This document shows, in pieces, positions 60,764-64,000 of a stretch of DNA of 64,000 nt. Position numbers and translations under genes: made by a program. Within the stretch, counting starts at the first letter, position 1. The number at the start of each line of letters is the position of its first letter. The notes below the pieces were generated by a model. It ran no database searches, was not told the DNA's origin, and saw only the letters and a list, made by a program, of their open reading frames with translations. Origin of the DNA: Paraeggerthella hongkongensis (GTDB taxonomy: Bacteria > Actinomycetota > Coriobacteriia > Coriobacteriales > Eggerthellaceae); contig NZ_PPTQ01000003.1 in NCBI RefSeq assembly GCF_003340345.1, positions 62,001 through 126,000 on the forward strand. The letters run 5' to 3'.

Positions 60764-61459
60764 ATGAAGCGGGGCAAGACGATGGCGGTAGGCGTGGCGT
60801 GCGGTTTGGCATGCGCGGCGTGCGTGCTTGCCTATACGCAAGGCGTGCGCGGCGAGGCGGACGCCGCCCGCTCCGAAGCGTTGGCGCGCTACGGAGGGGA
60901 GCAGCTGGAAGTATGCGTGGCGAAGCGCGATATCGCGGCGGGCGAGGTTGTTGACGCCGGACTGATCGAAACTCGCTTATGGGTTGCGGACCTTCTTCCC
61001 AGCGAATCCATTCAAGACGCCGAAAAGGCGGTTGGTCGCAAGGCGTCTTCGACCATTCTTGCCGGCGAGGTTCTTTCGGAGCGTCGTTTTCGCGATTCGG
61101 GCGCGCAGTTGGAAGTCCCCGAAGGCTTGACCGCGGTCAGCGTGCCGGCGAAGGACGTGCAGGCTGTCGGTGGCGCTGTCGCGTCCGGGTCGCGCGTCGA
61201 CATGTACGCAACGGGAGGGGCTTCGACCGAAGCGATCGCCAAAGACGTGCTTGTGCTGGCTACGAGCGCAAGCGCTGCAAACGGTTCGTCGGAGGCCAAG
61301 ATGTCGTGGATAACGGTGGCTGTCGAGCCGGAGTCGGTGCAGGAGCTGGTTGCCGCTTCGCAGAAAACGGAACTGTACTTCGCGTTGCCGGCGGAGGGGG
61401 TAACGACGTCTGTCGGCGATTCCGGTTCGAACGAAGGAAAAGGGGGCGAAGGGAAATGA
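60764..61459 (+). CDS. cpaB: CpaB-like Tad pilus assembly protein
   Basis: The 231-residue protein has an N-terminal membrane anchor (GVACGLACAACVLAY), a SAF domain (VCVAKRDIAAGEVVDAGLIETR, near 47-68), and the RcpC/CpaB-type second half (VEVP, VSVPAKDVQAVGGAVASGSRVDM). It is the first visible gene of a Tad/Flp operon and its stop overlaps the next start (ATGA). Upstream from 60270 to 60763 there is no other recognisable gene; a short open frame from 60703 with AAGGAG upstream may be a leader. Confidence 0.85.
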   Translation: MKRGKTMAVGVACGLACAACVLAYTQGVRGEADAARSEALARYGGEQLEVCVAKRDIAAGEVVDAGLIETRLWVADLLPSESIQDAEKAVGRKASSTILAGEVLSERRFRDSGAQLEVPEGLTAVSVPAKDVQAVGGAVASGSRVDMYATGGASTEAIAKDVLVLATSASAANGSSEAKMSWITVAVEPESVQELVAASQKTELYFALPAEGVTTSVGDSGSNEGKGGEGK

Positions 61460-62831
61460 CGATGCCGTCGGTGGCGCTTTGCGCAGATGCCGCTTGCTTG
61501 CAGCATCCGGAAACCATGGGGCTTACGGGGGAGAACCTGCTGTCTCAGGCATGGCTGCGCCTGTTCTCCTCGGCTGAAGAGGCGCGCGCGTTCTTGCGCG
61601 AAGATCGCCTGGTCGATGAGGTGTGGGTGGTTTCAAGCGAGGATGTGGCGCCCGTCAACTTGGCGGCTACGCTGAAAAGCGATCGGCCGGACAGGGTTGT
61701 GTGCATGCTGGCCTTCCAGGAGTCGGGGTCGCTCAAGAGCCGCGTAAGCGCAACGGGGATCGATGCGTTCTTGACGCGGCAGGCGTTCTTGGGCCGTTAC
61801 GCACAGCGCAAGCGCCGCGCGGCGGCGGAGGCCGTTTCTGTAGCAGGCTCGCGGGTCGAGGGGCCTGCTCGAGCGGGGGACCAGGCTTTTTCCGCAGCCT
61901 CGGCCGCAACTGCGTCCGCAACCTCAGCTGCGGCGTCGGCTCCCGCGTGCGCTCTCCAGGATTTCGCGGCGAGCCGAACCCGGTCGTTTCCCGGCGCCTC
62001 GGCCGCGCCTGCCGCTGCTGCGCGTTCCGGTTCGGCGTTTCTCATGCCGGTGGTAAGCGGAAGCGGAGGGGCGGGCAAAAGCAGTATTTCAACGATCGCC
62101 GCCTTGCTGTCGCAGGGGCTTGGATTCGATACGCTGCTGCTCGACTTCGATTTGCAGTTCGGCGACGTGTCCGCCTTGCTGGGCGTTCGAAGCCCGTTGC
62201 GCATAGAAGATGTTCTGTCCGTTCCCGCCCGTCTTTCCGGCTTGCGCCCGGAGGGCCGCATGCCCGCCTTGCTGGCTGCTCCCGAGCGTCTTGAGGATGC
62301 GGAGGCCGTGGTGCAAGCGGCGCCCCAGCTTCTCGACGAGCTTATGAAGCGGTTCGACGTGATCGTCTGCAACACCGGCGCCGCTTGGGCCGAGCAGCAT
62401 GCCGTGCTGCTCGAGCGAAGCTCGAAGGCGCTCTTCCTTGTCGATCAGAGGCCATCTTCGCTGCGCGCCTGCCAGCATGCGCTTGATTTGTGCGTACGGT
62501 GCGGCATCGCCACCAGCCCGTTTCTCTTCGCGCTGAATCGTTGCGCCAAGAACGCTCCGCTCACGTCCATCGACGTGTCGTGCGCGCTGCAGGGCGCTCA
62601 TGTTGCGGAGGTGAAAAACGGCGGGCGGGACGTCGAGGAGCTGCTGGGCGCGGGCATGCCGCTTGACCTGCTCGAATCGAAGAATGACCTGTGTACGAGC
62701 CTTGAGCGGCTGCTGCTCGAAGTGCTTCCCAATGCAAGCGCCGCTGCGAGCGAGAGCTTGTTCGGCACGCACGGTTCGGGGCTGCGGCTACTGAAGGGAA
62801 GGCGTTCGCGGGGAGGAAAGCGAGGGTCGTC

Positions 62832-62841
<10 letters not shown>
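61456..62841 (+). CDS. cpaE: CpaE-like Tad pilus localisation ATPase
   Basis: The 461-residue protein has a response-regulator-like N-terminal region, an Ala-rich linker and a MinD/ParA-type ATPase domain. The deviant Walker A reads GSGGAGKSS (about 200-208), followed by a LLLDFDLQFGDVSALLG Walker A' and switch region. It starts inside the CpaB stop with AAGGG upstream, and its last ten bases overlap the cpaF start. CpaE positions the Tad secretion ATPase. Confidence 0.87.

Positions 62842-64000
<1,159 letters not shown>

Overview
The window looks like the chromosome of a gut actinobacterium of the Eggerthellaceae (Eggerthella/Gordonibacter-like). The basis is high GC, many molybdenum and flavin reductases with Tat signals, their TorD-type chaperones, and an unusually large set of LuxR-family regulators whose N-terminal half is an MFS-like membrane domain. 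The genus is an inference from gene content; there is no rRNA here to confirm it.

Layout. 0-3.1 kb: a SanA/YdcF-like envelope protein, an Asp/Glu-racemase-like enzyme and a membrane LuxR regulator. 3.3-13.9 kb: two tandem copies of one module (divergent membrane LuxR regulator, TorD chaperone, PsrA/PhsA-like molybdoenzyme, PsrB-like ferredoxin, PsrC/NrfD-like anchor). 14.1-22.0 kb: a third LuxR regulator divergent from a DmsA-DmsB-DmsB2-TorD-DmsC operon. 22.0-25.5 kb: a hybrid GGDEF/EAL protein. 25.9-30.5 kb: a three-gene minus-strand operon for a roughly 1,000-residue molybdoenzyme of the catechol-dehydroxylase type, its ferredoxin and its anchor, divergent from a LuxR regulator (30.8 kb) and a small LysR/LuxR hybrid regulator (32.3 kb). 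33.0-39.2 kb: an unusual operon joining a degenerate UvrD-like helicase, a predicted winged-helix protein, a TorD chaperone and NapG, NapH and polyferredoxin electron carriers, with no catalytic subunit, followed by a U32-like protein (39.5 kb). 41.0-44.4 kb: an FMN/FAD reductase and a LuxR regulator. 44.6-46.3 kb: a LuxR gene remnant, an EFR1-type flavodoxin/ferredoxin and a cyclophilin. 46.4-50.8 kb: another LuxR regulator divergent from a Tat flavoprotein plus a six-haem cytochrome lipoprotein. 51-53 kb: DNA glycosylase and MFS transporter. 53.4-58.9 kb: two sortase-type surface proteins, the second interrupted by a 9-G tract that puts its signal peptide out of frame. 59.6-60.3 kb: a Phd/YafQ toxin-antitoxin pair and tRNA-Val(UAC). 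60.8 kb to the end: the start of a Tad/Flp pilus operon (cpaB, cpaE, cpaF; cpaF runs off the window).

How it works together. Much of the window appears to be a set of interchangeable anaerobic-respiration cassettes. Each has a periplasmic Tat-exported reductase, an electron-input partner and usually a dedicated membrane-LuxR gene beside it. Perfect or near-perfect palindromes lie in several of the shared intergenic regions and are candidate operators. The most unusual items are the LysR-LuxR two-headed regulator, the pseudo-helicase/Fe-S operon, and the probably phase-variable surface protein. Function assignments are from reading the translations; no database search was possible.
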